Shown: piece after piece, positions 1-10,146 of the stretch
How the letters are laid out: every line of letters begins with the position of its first letter
Numbering within the stretch: the stretch's first letter is position 1
Source of the DNA: Telluria aromaticivorans
GTDB taxonomy: Bacteria > Pseudomonadota > Gammaproteobacteria > Burkholderiales > Burkholderiaceae_D
Reading direction: 5' to 3'
Length of the DNA: 64,000 nt
Assembly (NCBI RefSeq): GCF_013003915.1
Contig: NZ_JABAIV010000008.1
Span: 124,001-188,000, forward strand
The notes under the pieces: generated by a model
Seen by the model: the letters and a program-made list of their open reading frames with translations, nothing else
Database searches by the model: none
What the model was told of the DNA's origin: nothing
Translations under genes and position numbers: made by a program

Positions 1-284
1 CCATGTAAATCCCCTTTTTTGGTGAAGTGTCGTGAGGCGGCGAAGACGGCCCGTGGGCCGCAGATGCGCCGCCGATATGGTGCTGAAGCGCGGTGAGATT
101 CGCATGGTTCGGGCAGCGCGCCTGTCTCGAATCAGGCACACAAAAACGGATTTCGGCGGGCAATTGATTTCGCTCAAGAAAGAGACCATCAGCAATTGCC
201 GGTCCCTTCCGTTTGCTGAATGATTCCTTGGTTGCGTGCATCCCCGCGCACGCGGCAGCTTCTTGCACAACAAGGAAGACAAGC
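1..284. other. upstream region of the large Ig-like gene
   Basis: No convincing gene lies here. Short open frames are arginine-rich and have no ribosome site. The last bases before the start at 285 carry an AAGGAAG ribosome-binding site (about 272-278). The window begins inside intergenic or unrecognised sequence. Confidence 0.5.
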
Positions 285-3200
285 ATGGCGTCCAATTCCT
301 CCACGATGGCATCCATCCCGTCCGTGACGATCAGCTTCGAGAACTTCGGCGATTTCGCGAACGACGGCGACGAGAACGACACCGCGCAGAATGCGGTCTA
401 CCGGGTTAACGGCGACCCTGCCTACCAGCTCGTCATCGACGGGGCGATTACCGGCACGGTGGCCTACGACGGCTACGATGCCGTCTTTGCCGCGTCCAAC
501 GTACTGGAAGACGCCGTCACCCTGTCGTTTGCGACGGGCCAGGTATTCACGCCAGGCGCCATCGTGCTGTCGAACTATGCCACCAGCCTGGTCGACCAGA
601 GCGTGGTCATCACTGGCTACAACGCCAGCAGCCAGCAGGTGGGCGCAGCCGTCACGCATACCCTGGCGAACAACTACTACGGCGCCCTGGCGTCGGAATC
701 GATTGCGCTTCCCGGCATGACTGGCATCACCCGGCTGGTGATCACGGCCACCACCCTGGGCGGCAAGATCGAGTACCTCATGATCGACGGTATCTCGATG
801 ACCAATATCCAGCCGCCGGCTGCGGCGGTCGTGTCGGTCTCCTCGAGCACGGCCAACGGCAGCTACAACGCGGGCGACCTCATTACGCTGACGGTGAGTT
901 TCGACCGGGAGGTGGACGTCGACACGACCGGCGGCCTGCCAACGCTGCAGCTGGAGACCGGCAGCACCGACCGCACGGCCAGCTACGCCGGCGGCAGCGG
1001 CACCGCGACCCTGAGCTTCAGCTACACGGTGCAGGCAGGCGACACCAGCGCCGACCTGAATTACACCAGCACCGGCGCGCTCGCCCTGAACGGCGCCACC
1101 ATCATGGCGGCCGGTAACGGCGCCAATGCGGACCTGGTGCTGCCCGTGCCCGGCGCCGCCGGCTCGCTTGGCGCCAACAAGGCGATCGTGCTCGACACTG
1201 CCGCGCCCCTGCTTGCCATCACCAGCGACAAAGCGGCCCTGAAGGTGGGCGACACCGCGGCCATCACCTTCACCTTCAGCGAAAACCCCGGAGTGAGTTT
1301 TAACGCCGCCGACGTGACCGTGTCCGGCGGCGCGCTGGGCGCCCTCAGCGGTAGCGGCCTGGTTCGCACCGCCACCTTCACGCCCACGCCGGCTACCAAT
1401 GGCGGCAGCGCCGGCATCAGCGTCGCCGGGGGCAGCTACACCGACGCCGCCGGCAACTCAGGCGAGGCCGGCGCCAGCCCGGCGATCAGTTTCGACACCC
1501 TGGCGCCTACGGTCTCCATCACCAGCGACAAGGCAGCGCTCAAGGCCGGGCAAACCGCGGCCATCACCTTCACCTTCAGCGAAGACCCGGGCGCCAGCTT
1601 CACCCTGGGCGACGTCGCCGTCAGTGGCGGCAGCCTCGGCCCGCTCGGCGGCAGCGGCACCACGCGCACCGCCACCTTCACTCCGGCTGCCGCCACCAAC
1701 AACGGCACGGCCAGCATCACGGTCGCCGCCGGCGCCTATCTCGATGCGGGCGGCAACGCCGGCGGCGCAGGCGCGACGCCCGCGCTGGCCTTCGACACCC
1801 AGGCGCCGGGCGCACCGGCCGCTCCCGACCTCGCCGCCGCCAGCGATACCGGCAGCTCGTCGACCGACAACCTGACCAAGGACACTGCGCTGACCTTGCG
1901 CGGCGTCGCCGGCAGCGCCGAAGCCGGCGCCACCATCCGGCTTTACCACGGCGCCACGCTGATCGCGACCACCGCCGCCGCCGGCGACGGCCGTTGGGCC
2001 GCCGACAGCATCTTCCTGGCCGACGGCGCACACACGATCACGGCGACAGCGACCGACGCCGCCGGCAACACCAGCGCCGCGTCGGGCGGCCTGACCGTCA
2101 CCATCGACCGCACCGCGCCGGCCGCTCCGGGCATTCCCGACCTGGCCATGGGCAGCGACAGCGGCAGTTCCAGCAGCGACAACATCACCAGCGTGAACAC
2201 GCCGACCGTCGGCGGCGCCGCGGGCAGCGCAGCGGGCGGCGCCACCGTCATCCTCTATGACAGCAACGGCAGCACCGTCATCGGCAGCACGACCGCCGCC
2301 GGCGACGGCAGCTGGTCGGTCGTTACCAGCGTGCTGTCCGAAGGCGTGCACACGATCACCGCCAAGGCGCTGGATGCGGCCGGCAACCTGGGCGCTGCAT
2401 CGGGCGCCCTGGCACTGGCTATCGACCGCACCGGCCCCGCGACCAGCGCCGCCGGGGCTGCGTTTTCGGCCGACAGCGGCGCTTCAAACAGCGACCTGGT
2501 CACCGCCATCGCGGCGCAAACTATTTCCGGCACGCTCGATGCCAGCCTGGGCGCGGGCGAGCGGGTCGAGGTCTCGACGAACAACGGCGCGAGCTGGCAG
2601 CCCGCCACGGCGGCCGAAGGCGGCACGACCTGGTCGCTGGCCACGACGCTGCTTGCCAGCGACACGCTGCGGGTCCGGGTCGTCGACGCCGCCGGCAATG
2701 CCGGCACGGCCTTCGCCTGCGCCTATGTGTTTGATACCGCCGCGCCGGTTGCGCCTTCGACGCCAGACCTGGCCAGTGCATCGGATACCGGCCTGTCTGC
2801 CGGCGACGACATTACCGGGGACACCACGCCGACCTTCACCGGCAACGCCGAATCCGGGGCCCTGGTCACCTTGTACGACGGCGCCACCGTGATCGGTTCG
2901 GCCGTCGCCACCGGTGGCGCCTGGTCGATCACCAGCAGCGCGCTGGCCCAGGGCAGCCACAGCATCACCGCGACGGCGCGCGACGCCGCCGGCAACGAGG
3001 GCGCGGCATCAAGTGCGCTCGATGTCTTCGTCGAAACCGGCGCCCCCGCCACGGCCGCAGCCAGCGTGGTGCTGTCGGCCGATACCGGCGCTTCCGGCTC
3101 CGACCTCGTCACGCGCACGGCCGCGCAAACCATTTCCGGCACGCTCGACGCCAACCTGGCGGCGGGCGAACGGGTCGAAGTCTCGTTCGACGGCGGCGGC

Positions 3201-5861
3201 AGCTGGACGACGGCCAGCGCCACCGTCGGCGCCAGCACCTGGTCATTGTCGGCCACGCTGGCGGCTGGGGTGCACACCCTGCAGGTGCGGGTGGCCAATG
3301 CCGTCGACAATGCCGGCCCGGTCCTGCAGCGCGCCGTCACCCTCGATACCGCCGCCCCGGCCGTGACGATCACCAGCAGCGCGGCCCAGCTCAAGGCGGG
3401 GGAAAGCGCCACCATCACCTTCAGCTTCAGCGACGACCCGGGCAGCAGCTTCAGCTGGGACGGCAGCACTGGGGACGTCACGGTCAGCGGCGGCACGCTG
3501 GGACCAATCTCCGGCACCGGCCTGACCCGCAGCGCGCTGTTCACACCGAGCTCGGCCACCAACGGCGGCAGCGCTGCCATCACGATCGGCGCCGGCGCCT
3601 ATGCCGACCTGGCCGGTAACCTAGGTGCGGCCGGCGCCACGCCGGCGCTCGTATTCGACACGCTGGCGCCGGCCGCGCCTTCCATACCGGTGCTGGCGCC
3701 GGCCAGCGACAGCGGCCCTTCCAGCAGCGACGGCGTCACCAACGACGCCACTCCGACCTTCACCGGCACCGCCGAACACGGCGCCACGGTGACCCTTTAC
3801 GACAGCGGCGGCGCGGCGATCGGCAGCGGCCTGGCGAGCATGCTCGATGGCGCGTGGTCGATCACGGTAGCGGCGCTGGGGCCGGGCGCACACACGATTG
3901 CCGCCAGGGCGGCCGATGCCGCCGGCAACACGGGGGCAGCCGGCAGCGGCCTGGCCGTCACGGTCGACACCGCGGCGCCGACCCTGGCCATCACCACCAG
4001 CGCACCTATGCTGCGCATCGGCCAGACAGCAAGCATCACGTTTACTTTCAGCGAAGACCCCGGCGCCGGCTTCGACGCAGCGGCTGTCGCGGTCGGCGGC
4101 GGCACCCTCGGCGCGCTCACCGGCACTGGCCTGACCCGCAGCGCCATCTATACCCCGGACGCCGGCATCGATGGCGGCACCGCATCCATCAGCGTCGCCG
4201 CCGCGTCCTACGCCGACCTGGCCGGCAACAGCGGCGGCGCCGGCACGCTCGCGGCGCTCGCTTTCGACACACTGGCTCCAGGCGCACCCGCGGCGCCAGG
4301 TCTCGCCCTCGCCAGCGACACCGGCACGGCGGGCGACGGGATCACCGGCACCGCGAGCCCGCGCATCGAAGGCACGGCTGCCGCCAACGCACACGTGGCC
4401 CTGTACGCGGGCGCCGCCATGGCCGGCAGCGCCACTGCCGATGCGCTGGGCCATTGGAGCATCGCCACCGCACTGGGCTTCGGCACCCATACGCTCACGG
4501 CGACCCAGTCGGACGCCGCCGGCAACGTGTCGGCCGCCAGCGCCGCGTTCACGCTCCGGATCGATGCTCCGCCCGCGGCGCCGGACCCGCTGGTGGATGG
4601 CGTACCGGTGCGGCAGCAGCCGGTGCTGCTGCCTGGCGGCGTGCTGGGCACGGCGGTGGTGGTACCCATCGTGACCGCCACCCGCACCGAATCCAGCGGC
4701 CGCGCCGATGTGGCGGACATTCCGCTGGCCACGAACGGCGGCACCACCGTGCTGCTGGCGCAGCTGTCGCCCGGCTTCGGCCTGCGGGCCAGCGGCGCCA
4801 GCCTGCCAGCCGCGGGAGCGCTGGAATTCCTGGTCAACTCCATCAAGGCGGCCACGCCATTTCACGCGCCGGCCGAGCAGGGTTACCTGACCGGCAATGG
4901 GCTCACCTTCCTGGCCGGGCTGGCGCCGGCCGAATCGCTGCTGGTGCAGACGGTGGCGCCGGTCAGCACGGCTGCGCCGGGTGGCGTCCTGACCCTGGCC
5001 GGAGCGCCGGCGGCACCGGGCCGCAGCGTCGCACTGGTGATCGACACGACCGGCCTTGCCAGCGGGGGCACGATCGAACTGCGCGACGTCGACTTCGCCG
5101 CCGTGGTCGGCAACGCCGACATCCTGGCGCGCGGTAATCCGGTACTCGTGGGCGACGGCGCCAACCAGCGCTTCGCGGTGGAAGCCGGCAGCACGGCCAC
5201 CGTGTTCGCGGGCGGTGGCGCCGACACCCTGGGCTTCGGCATACCCGATGGCGCCGCCACGAGCCAGCAGGGCGCGCAGGCGCCGCCGGCAAGCGGGGCC
5301 GCCACCCTGCACGGCGGCAAGGGCATCGATGCCGCCAGCTTCCTCGGAGGGCGCGGCGATTACGACATTGCCTGGCACAACGGGTACGTCGTGGTCGGCA
5401 GCAAGTCCAACCCTGCCGCAAGCGCCATGCTGGTCAATGTCGAGATGCTGCGCTTCGCCGACGGCAGCGTCGCCATGGGGAATGTCGAGAATATCCCGGC
5501 CCTCGAAACCCTGGCCGGCATGTACCAGTCCGTGCTCGGGCGCCAGGCCGACCTGGGCGGATTCGCATACTGGGCCGATGCGGTTGATGCCGGCGCCAGC
5601 TGGGGCGCGGTCGCGCTGCGCATGGTCGATTCGAGCGAGTACAGTGCCGCGGCCGGTGGCTTCAACGGCCAGGCCACGCACGATATCGCCCTGCTGTACG
5701 CGGCGCTGTTCAACCGTGCGGTGGATGCCGCAGGGCTGGCCTACTGGCAGGAAGCGATGCAGCAGGGGGTGACGCTCGAGCAGGTGGCGATCGACCTGCT
5801 GCAGTCGGTGGAGATGGTCGGGCACCGGCGCGCGGTGCTCGACTGGGACTTTAGCCTGTAG
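285..5861 (+). CDS. giant multi-Ig-domain surface/secreted protein with C-terminal DUF4214-like region
   Basis: 1858 residues from the ATG at 285, chosen because AAGGAAG lies seven bases upstream; a TTG at 213 in the same frame has no such site. Residues 1-180 form a non-repeated domain without a classical signal peptide. Then come about twelve roughly 100-residue Ig-like modules separated by xDTxAP linkers. The first is at about 825-1196. Four are Big_12-like (with FTFSEDPG-type strands), five are Big_13-like (ASDTGSSS...AAGN) and two are of a third type (TISGTLDA). After a unique stretch (about 4570-5200) comes an LVNVEMLRFADGS motif and two DUF4214-like repeats (FAYWADAV, LAYWQEAM). Such architecture suggests a type I-secreted adhesin or matrix protein, but no secretion genes are nearby, so export is inference. 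Confidence 0.8.
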   Translation: MASNSSTMASIPSVTISFENFGDFANDGDENDTAQNAVYRVNGDPAYQLVIDGAITGTVAYDGYDAVFAASNVLEDAVTLSFATGQVFTPGAIVLSNYATSLVDQSVVITGYNASSQQVGAAVTHTLANNYYGALASESIALPGMTGITRLVITATTLGGKIEYLMIDGISMTNIQPPAAAVVSVSSSTANGSYNAGDLITLTVSFDREVDVDTTGGLPTLQLETGSTDRTASYAGGSGTATLSFSYTVQAGDTSADLNYTSTGALALNGATIMAAGNGANADLVLPVPGAAGSLGANKAIVLDTAAPLLAITSDKAALKVGDTAAITFTFSENPGVSFNAADVTVSGGALGALSGSGLVRTATFTPTPATNGGSAGISVAGGSYTDAAGNSGEAGASPAISFDTLAPTVSITSDKAALKAGQTAAITFTFSEDPGASFTLGDVAVSGGSLGPLGGSGTTRTATFTPAAATNNGTASITVAAGAYLDAGGNAGGAGATPALAFDTQAPGAPAAPDLAAASDTGSSSTDNLTKDTALTLRGVAGSAEAGATIRLYHGATLIATTAAAGDGRWAADSIFLADGAHTITATATDAAGNTSAASGGLTVTIDRTAPAAPGIPDLAMGSDSGSSSSDNITSVNTPTVGGAAGSAAGGATVILYDSNGSTVIGSTTAAGDGSWSVVTSVLSEGVHTITAKALDAAGNLGAASGALALAIDRTGPATSAAGAAFSADSGASNSDLVTAIAAQTISGTLDASLGAGERVEVSTNNGASWQPATAAEGGTTWSLATTLLASDTLRVRVVDAAGNAGTAFACAYVFDTAAPVAPSTPDLASASDTGLSAGDDITGDTTPTFTGNAESGALVTLYDGATVIGSAVATGGAWSITSSALAQGSHSITATARDAAGNEGAASSALDVFVETGAPATAAASVVLSADTGASGSDLVTRTAAQTISGTLDANLAAGERVEVSFDGGGSWTTASATVGASTWSLSATLAAGVHTLQVRVANAVDNAGPVLQRAVTLDTAAPAVTITSSAAQLKAGESATITFSFSDDPGSSFSWDGSTGDVTVSGGTLGPISGTGLTRSALFTPSSATNGGSAAITIGAGAYADLAGNLGAAGATPALVFDTLAPAAPSIPVLAPASDSGPSSSDGVTNDATPTFTGTAEHGATVTLYDSGGAAIGSGLASMLDGAWSITVAALGPGAHTIAARAADAAGNTGAAGSGLAVTVDTAAPTLAITTSAPMLRIGQTASITFTFSEDPGAGFDAAAVAVGGGTLGALTGTGLTRSAIYTPDAGIDGGTASISVAAASYADLAGNSGGAGTLAALAFDTLAPGAPAAPGLALASDTGTAGDGITGTASPRIEGTAAANAHVALYAGAAMAGSATADALGHWSIATALGFGTHTLTATQSDAAGNVSAASAAFTLRIDAPPAAPDPLVDGVPVRQQPVLLPGGVLGTAVVVPIVTATRTESSGRADVADIPLATNGGTTVLLAQLSPGFGLRASGASLPAAGALEFLVNSIKAATPFHAPAEQGYLTGNGLTFLAGLAPAESLLVQTVAPVSTAAPGGVLTLAGAPAAPGRSVALVIDTTGLASGGTIELRDVDFAAVVGNADILARGNPVLVGDGANQRFAVEAGSTATVFAGGGADTLGFGIPDGAATSQQGAQAPPASGAATLHGGKGIDAASFLGGRGDYDIAWHNGYVVVGSKSNPAASAMLVNVEMLRFADGSVAMGNVENIPALETLAGMYQSVLGRQADLGGFAYWADAVDAGASWGAVALRMVDSSEYSAAAGGFNGQATHDIALLYAALFNRAVDAAGLAYWQEAMQQGVTLEQVAIDLLQSVEMVGHRRAVLDWDFSL

Positions 5862-5877
5862 TTCTCGGGGTCGCATG

Positions 5878-5903
5878 AAAAACGGGCGCCGCGGCGCCCG
5901 TTC
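5878..5903 (-). terminator. intrinsic terminator, mainly for the S9 peptidase gene
   Basis: Palindrome ACGGGCGCCGCGGCGCCCGT at 5883-5902. Read on the minus strand it is followed by TTTTT, so it fits the peptidase gene ending at 5927. It may also stop transcripts of the Ig-like gene ending at 5861. Confidence 0.75.
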
Positions 5904-5926
5904 GTCGTTGCAGCCGGGCTGGCAGC

Positions 5927-7951
5927 CTAGCGCACGGCCCCCGCACCGATGTTCTTGTCCAGGAACTGTTCGACGCGCTTCCAGAAGTCATAGCGCGTCT
6001 CCGGCTGGCTCCAGCCGTGGCCCTCGTCCTGGTACACCACCCATTCCACCTGCTTGTTGTGGTTCTTGACCGCATCGCGGAACTTGTTGCCGTGGTAGAG
6101 CGGTACGTGCTGGTCGACCGCCCCATAGGCCATCAAGAGCGGCTGGGTAATGCGCGCCGCCTGTTCGACCGGGGAGGTGGCCTTGAACTGGGCCGCATCC
6201 TTGGCCGGGTCGCCGATCAGCACCGGCATGCCATGCTTTTTCCAGTCCTCGCTCAGGTCGGACTCGAAGCTCCAGTGCCCGTTGAACAGCAGGTCGATAT
6301 CGGTGACGCCGACCCAGTTGATGCCGCACTTGTAGAGATCGGGGTCCTTCACGAGGCCCATCAGCGCCGCATAGCCGCCGTAGCTGGCGCCGGCGATGCA
6401 GACGCGCTTCGGGTCGGCGATGCCCTGCGCGATCGCCCAGCGCGTGGCATCGGCGATATCGTCCTGCATCGCCAGGCCCCACTGCTTCCAGCCTGCCTTG
6501 AAATGGGCGTCGCCGTAGCCGGTGCTGCCGCGGAAGTCCGGCTCCAGCACCGCATAGCCGCGCGATGCCAGGAACTGCGTGTCCGGCGACCAGCCCCAGT
6601 GGTTGCCGCGCACATAAGGCCCGCCGTGCACCAGCACCACCAGCGGCAGGTTCTTGCCGGCGTTGGCCGGCACCGTCAGCAGCGCGGGAATCTCGCGGCC
6701 ATCGCGCGCCTTGTAGCGCACCGGGTCCTGGCGGCCCATACGGCGCGGGTCGATGCCTTCGCGGCTCTTGCCGACCGCATTGAGTGCGCCGGTCTTCGGG
6801 TTGTACAGGTTGTAGAAGATCGGCTTCACGTCCGAATACGAGGCGACCAGCATCCACGGGGCATCCGGCTGCGAGGCAGGCGAAACCAGGTTGACGGTCC
6901 CCGGCAGCAGCTTGTCCACGGCCTGCTGGACCGCCTGCATGTCCTTGTCGAACCAGATGTGGGCGGCGGCATCGGTTTCGACCGATACGCCCAGCAGCTT
7001 GCCGCGCTGGCTGATCAGCCCACCGCTGAAGTCGTAGCCGGGCGTGACGACCACCGGCTCGGGACGGATCTTGCCGGTGGCCAGGTCGAGCGTGTGCAGC
7101 GCGTCGGTGTCGCCGCCGTTACCGGTGCTCACGTACAGCGTGCCGTCACTGCCGAAGCCGACCGGCGAGAATGCCCCCGGGCTGCCGGTATAGGTGGCGA
7201 ATTGCGCGAGCGTGCGCCATTTGCCGCCTTCCCCCTCGCGCAAATACATGGTCGTCGTGCCGCCCTCGGAATTGGTGGCCAGGCGCGGCTCGCCCGCGTT
7301 ATCGAGCATCCAGCTGTCGATGGGTCCGGGGCGCTGCACGGTCACGAAGCGGCCGGTCAGGGTATCGAGGTGAAGCAAATTGGTAGTGCGCACCTTGCCG
7401 TTGCCGTCGAATTCTGCGCTGGTGACGTAGACTTTGTCGGAATCCTGGGCGCCGCGCTGGCCGAGCATGAAGGTATGCCAGGGCAGGATGCGGCGGTCGA
7501 TGTTGGAGCCGCCTTCGACCAGGAACTCGTTGCCGCGCCGGTTCGCCAGCTGGCGCAGGCCCTCGCCGTCGCGGTTCACCGCATACAGCCCGCTGTCCAG
7601 GTAGCGGCCTCCGGGACCGACCTTCTTGTCGGTGACATTGAAGAGCAGGCGCTTGTCGTTCACCCACTGGAACTGGAGGATGTCGACGTCCTTGTAGCCG
7701 GCCACGAGCTTCCCCTTGTTTTCCACCAGGTCGATCACCACCAGCATGTCGCGGCGGCCGGGGGCGCCCGACAGGGCAGCCAGGTAGCGGCCGCTCGGCG
7801 AGAGCAGGGCGCGCTCAAGCAGCGGGTTGGAAAAGAAGGCTTCGATTGGCGTTGGCGCCGGCGCCATCTGGGCGTGGGAAGGCGCCGCGAAGGCGGTGCT
7901 CAGCGCACATGCGAACAGCACACGGGCGCACAGGACAGGAAGTTGGGACAT
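5927..7951 (-). CDS. secreted S9 (prolyl oligopeptidase) family serine peptidase
   Basis: 674 residues. An N-terminal signal peptide (residues 1-28, ending PSHAQ) sends it to the periplasm. Residues 30-400 resemble a beta-propeller and the C-terminal 250 residues are the alpha/beta-hydrolase peptidase. The nucleophile motif GASYGG places Ser at about 523, with Asp613 (AVDQHV) and His645 (DEGHGW) as the likely rest of the triad. It lies 28 bp downstream of a close paralogue at 7980-10022, so the two are probably co-transcribed and arose by tandem duplication. Substrate is unknown; the family cleaves short peptides. Confidence 0.88.
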   Translation of the reverse strand: MSQLPVLCARVLFACALSTAFAAPSHAQMAPAPTPIEAFFSNPLLERALLSPSGRYLAALSGAPGRRDMLVVIDLVENKGKLVAGYKDVDILQFQWVNDKRLLFNVTDKKVGPGGRYLDSGLYAVNRDGEGLRQLANRRGNEFLVEGGSNIDRRILPWHTFMLGQRGAQDSDKVYVTSAEFDGNGKVRTTNLLHLDTLTGRFVTVQRPGPIDSWMLDNAGEPRLATNSEGGTTTMYLREGEGGKWRTLAQFATYTGSPGAFSPVGFGSDGTLYVSTGNGGDTDALHTLDLATGKIRPEPVVVTPGYDFSGGLISQRGKLLGVSVETDAAAHIWFDKDMQAVQQAVDKLLPGTVNLVSPASQPDAPWMLVASYSDVKPIFYNLYNPKTGALNAVGKSREGIDPRRMGRQDPVRYKARDGREIPALLTVPANAGKNLPLVVLVHGGPYVRGNHWGWSPDTQFLASRGYAVLEPDFRGSTGYGDAHFKAGWKQWGLAMQDDIADATRWAIAQGIADPKRVCIAGASYGGYAALMGLVKDPDLYKCGINWVGVTDIDLLFNGHWSFESDLSEDWKKHGMPVLIGDPAKDAAQFKATSPVEQAARITQPLLMAYGAVDQHVPLYHGNKFRDAVKNHNKQVEWVVYQDEGHGWSQPETRYDFWKRVEQFLDKNIGAGAVR

Positions 7952-7979
7952 GGTTTTTTTTGTATGTGGAGCGAAGGGT

Positions 7980-10022
7980 TTATTGTTTTACCGCGCCTGG
8001 GCCGATGTTCTTGTCCAGGAACCGCTCGACGCGGCCCCAGAAGTCGACGTTGTTCTTGATCAGCCTGAAGCCGTGGCCTTCTTCCGGGTACTCGACCCAT
8101 TCGACGTCCTTGTTGGTCTTCATCACCGCGTCACGGAATTTGGTGCCATGGTTGATCGGCACGCGCCGGTCCACGCCGCCGTAGGCCAGCAGCACCGGCT
8201 GCGTGATGCGGCTGGCCTGCTCGATCGGCGAGGTGGCCTTGAGCTGGGCTGCGTCCTTGAGCCGGTCCCCGATCATTTCCGGCATGCCGTAGGATTTCCA
8301 TTCGTCCGGGAGGTCGCTGGTAAAGCTCCAGCCGCTGTCGTACATCAGGTTGATGTCGGTGACGCCGACCCAGTTGATGCCACATTTGTACAGGCCGGGG
8401 TCGTTCACGAGTCCCATCAGCGTCGCGTAGCCGCCATAGCTGGCGCCGGCGATGCAGACACGCTTGGCGTCGACGATGCCCTTGCCGGTCGCCCAGTGCA
8501 CGCCATCGGCGATGTCGTTTTGCATCGCCAGGCCCCACTGCTTGAAACCGGCCTTGAAGTGATTGATGCCGAAGCCAGTGCTGCCGCGGAATTCCGGCTC
8601 GAGCACGGCATAGCCGCGCGAGGCCAGGAACTGGGCCTGGGCGTCCCAGCTCCACGAACTGCCGCGCAGGTAGGGACCGCCGTGCACCAGCACCACCATC
8701 GGCAGGCCGGTCTTCTTGCCGCCTGGCGGCAGCGTCAGCAGCGCCGGGATCTCCAGGCCGTCACGCGCCTTGTAGCGCACGAATTGCTGGCGTCCCATCT
8801 GGGCCGGATTGATGGCCGGACGCGTGTCGGCGATCTTGTTCAACATTCCCGTCTGGGTGTTGTAGAGCGAATAGCTGCCAGGATGGATGTCCGAATAGGC
8901 ATGCACCAGCACCCAGGGCGTCGCGGCCTGGGCCGGCACCGAGATCAGGTTGACGGTGGCCGGCAGCAGTTTGTCGACCGCCTGCTGGATCGCCTTCATG
9001 CCCGGGTCGAACCATTCGTTGGATAGCGCATCGGTGCGGAACCGGGTGCCGAGCACCTTGTCGCGGTTGCTCACCAGCGTGCCGTCGAAGTCGTAGCCGG
9101 TGGTAACCAGTACCGGTTCCGGATTGACCTTGCCAGTGGCGATGTCGAACAGGTGCAGCGAGGTCGTGTCGCGGCCGCCACTGCGGGCCAGCACGAACAG
9201 CTTGCCGTCCGGCGTGAAGCCGACCGGCTGCAAGGCCTTGCTGCCGTCGCCATAGGCCGGGTAGCTGGCCAGCACGCGCCACTCTCCGTTCGACGGCTCG
9301 CGGTAGTGGAGGGTGACCGTGTCGCGCTCCGACGACCAGGCCAGGCGCGGCTCGCCCTTGTGGTCGAGCGTCCAGCCGCGCACATTGTGGACCGGGCGCG
9401 GCACCGTCTGCGTGGCGCCGGTCAGCGTGTTCAGGCGCAGCAGGTCGACACTGCGGACCTCTTGCGCGGTATCGAAGTTGATACTGGAGACGTAGACGTA
9501 TTCCGAATCCTGCGCGCCCTCCTGGTCGAGCATGAAGGTATGCCACGGCAGGACCTTGCGCACGGTGCGCCTGCCGATCGACGAATTGGTGCCGGTGCGG
9601 TCGGCCAGTTCGACGAATTTCTCGCCGTCGCGGTTGACGGCGTACAAGCCGGGCGCATGACGCACGTTGCCCTGGCCGACGCCTTTTTCTCGCGTATCGA
9701 AGATCAAGCGTTCGTTGCTGATCCACTGGAAGTCGCCGATGTCGGCATTATTGTACGAGGCCACCACCTTGGCGGTGTTGGCCTGCAGGTCCACTACAAC
9801 CAGCGCATCGCGCCTGCCGGGCGCACCGGAACGCGTGGCCAGGAAGCGCGCATCCGGCGACAGCTTGGCGCCACTGATCGGGGCGGCGGAGAAGAAGCTG
9901 GCGATGGACGGCAGCGCGGCTGCAGCCGGGGCCTGCGTTTGTGCATGCGCACCCGGCAGGGTGCAGGCAAGTGCGGCCGCGAAGGCTGCGCCACGCAGTG
10001 CGCGGGGAAGGAAAGACGTCAT
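7980..10022 (-). CDS. secreted S9 family serine peptidase (paralogue)
   Basis: 680 residues from ATG 10022. The open frame extends upstream, but this start directly precedes a clear signal peptide ending at LPGAHAQ. The layout matches its downstream neighbour: propeller-like region, then a hydrolase domain with GASYGGYATL, an Asp in GGVDRRVP and a His in EEGHGF. Alignment by eye shows extended identity to the 5927-7951 product across the catalytic half, which supports duplication. Being first in the pair, it probably carries the promoter, within 10023-10146. Confidence 0.88.
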   Translation of the reverse strand: MTSFLPRALRGAAFAAALACTLPGAHAQTQAPAAAALPSIASFFSAAPISGAKLSPDARFLATRSGAPGRRDALVVVDLQANTAKVVASYNNADIGDFQWISNERLIFDTREKGVGQGNVRHAPGLYAVNRDGEKFVELADRTGTNSSIGRRTVRKVLPWHTFMLDQEGAQDSEYVYVSSINFDTAQEVRSVDLLRLNTLTGATQTVPRPVHNVRGWTLDHKGEPRLAWSSERDTVTLHYREPSNGEWRVLASYPAYGDGSKALQPVGFTPDGKLFVLARSGGRDTTSLHLFDIATGKVNPEPVLVTTGYDFDGTLVSNRDKVLGTRFRTDALSNEWFDPGMKAIQQAVDKLLPATVNLISVPAQAATPWVLVHAYSDIHPGSYSLYNTQTGMLNKIADTRPAINPAQMGRQQFVRYKARDGLEIPALLTLPPGGKKTGLPMVVLVHGGPYLRGSSWSWDAQAQFLASRGYAVLEPEFRGSTGFGINHFKAGFKQWGLAMQNDIADGVHWATGKGIVDAKRVCIAGASYGGYATLMGLVNDPGLYKCGINWVGVTDINLMYDSGWSFTSDLPDEWKSYGMPEMIGDRLKDAAQLKATSPIEQASRITQPVLLAYGGVDRRVPINHGTKFRDAVMKTNKDVEWVEYPEEGHGFRLIKNNVDFWGRVERFLDKNIGPGAVKQ

Positions 10023-10146
10023 GTTGGCTCGTGAAAAAGGAATAGGCGCCCAGGGAGGCATCCAACAATAACAGTCTTGCAGGGCCAGCAAAACCCTTTG
10101 GCCCACATCCATGCCGCGTGCATATGCGCTGTCGCGCGGGCGCACA

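Noticed and set aside
32..223. Small plus-strand frame at the left edge
   Set aside because: Arginine-rich, no ribosome site and no recognisable family.
3621..5876. Long open frame antisense to the Ig-like gene (about 750 codons)
   Set aside because: Arginine/alanine-rich mirror of a high-GC gene with biased third positions; no domain, no ribosome site. Sense-strand domains explain the region.
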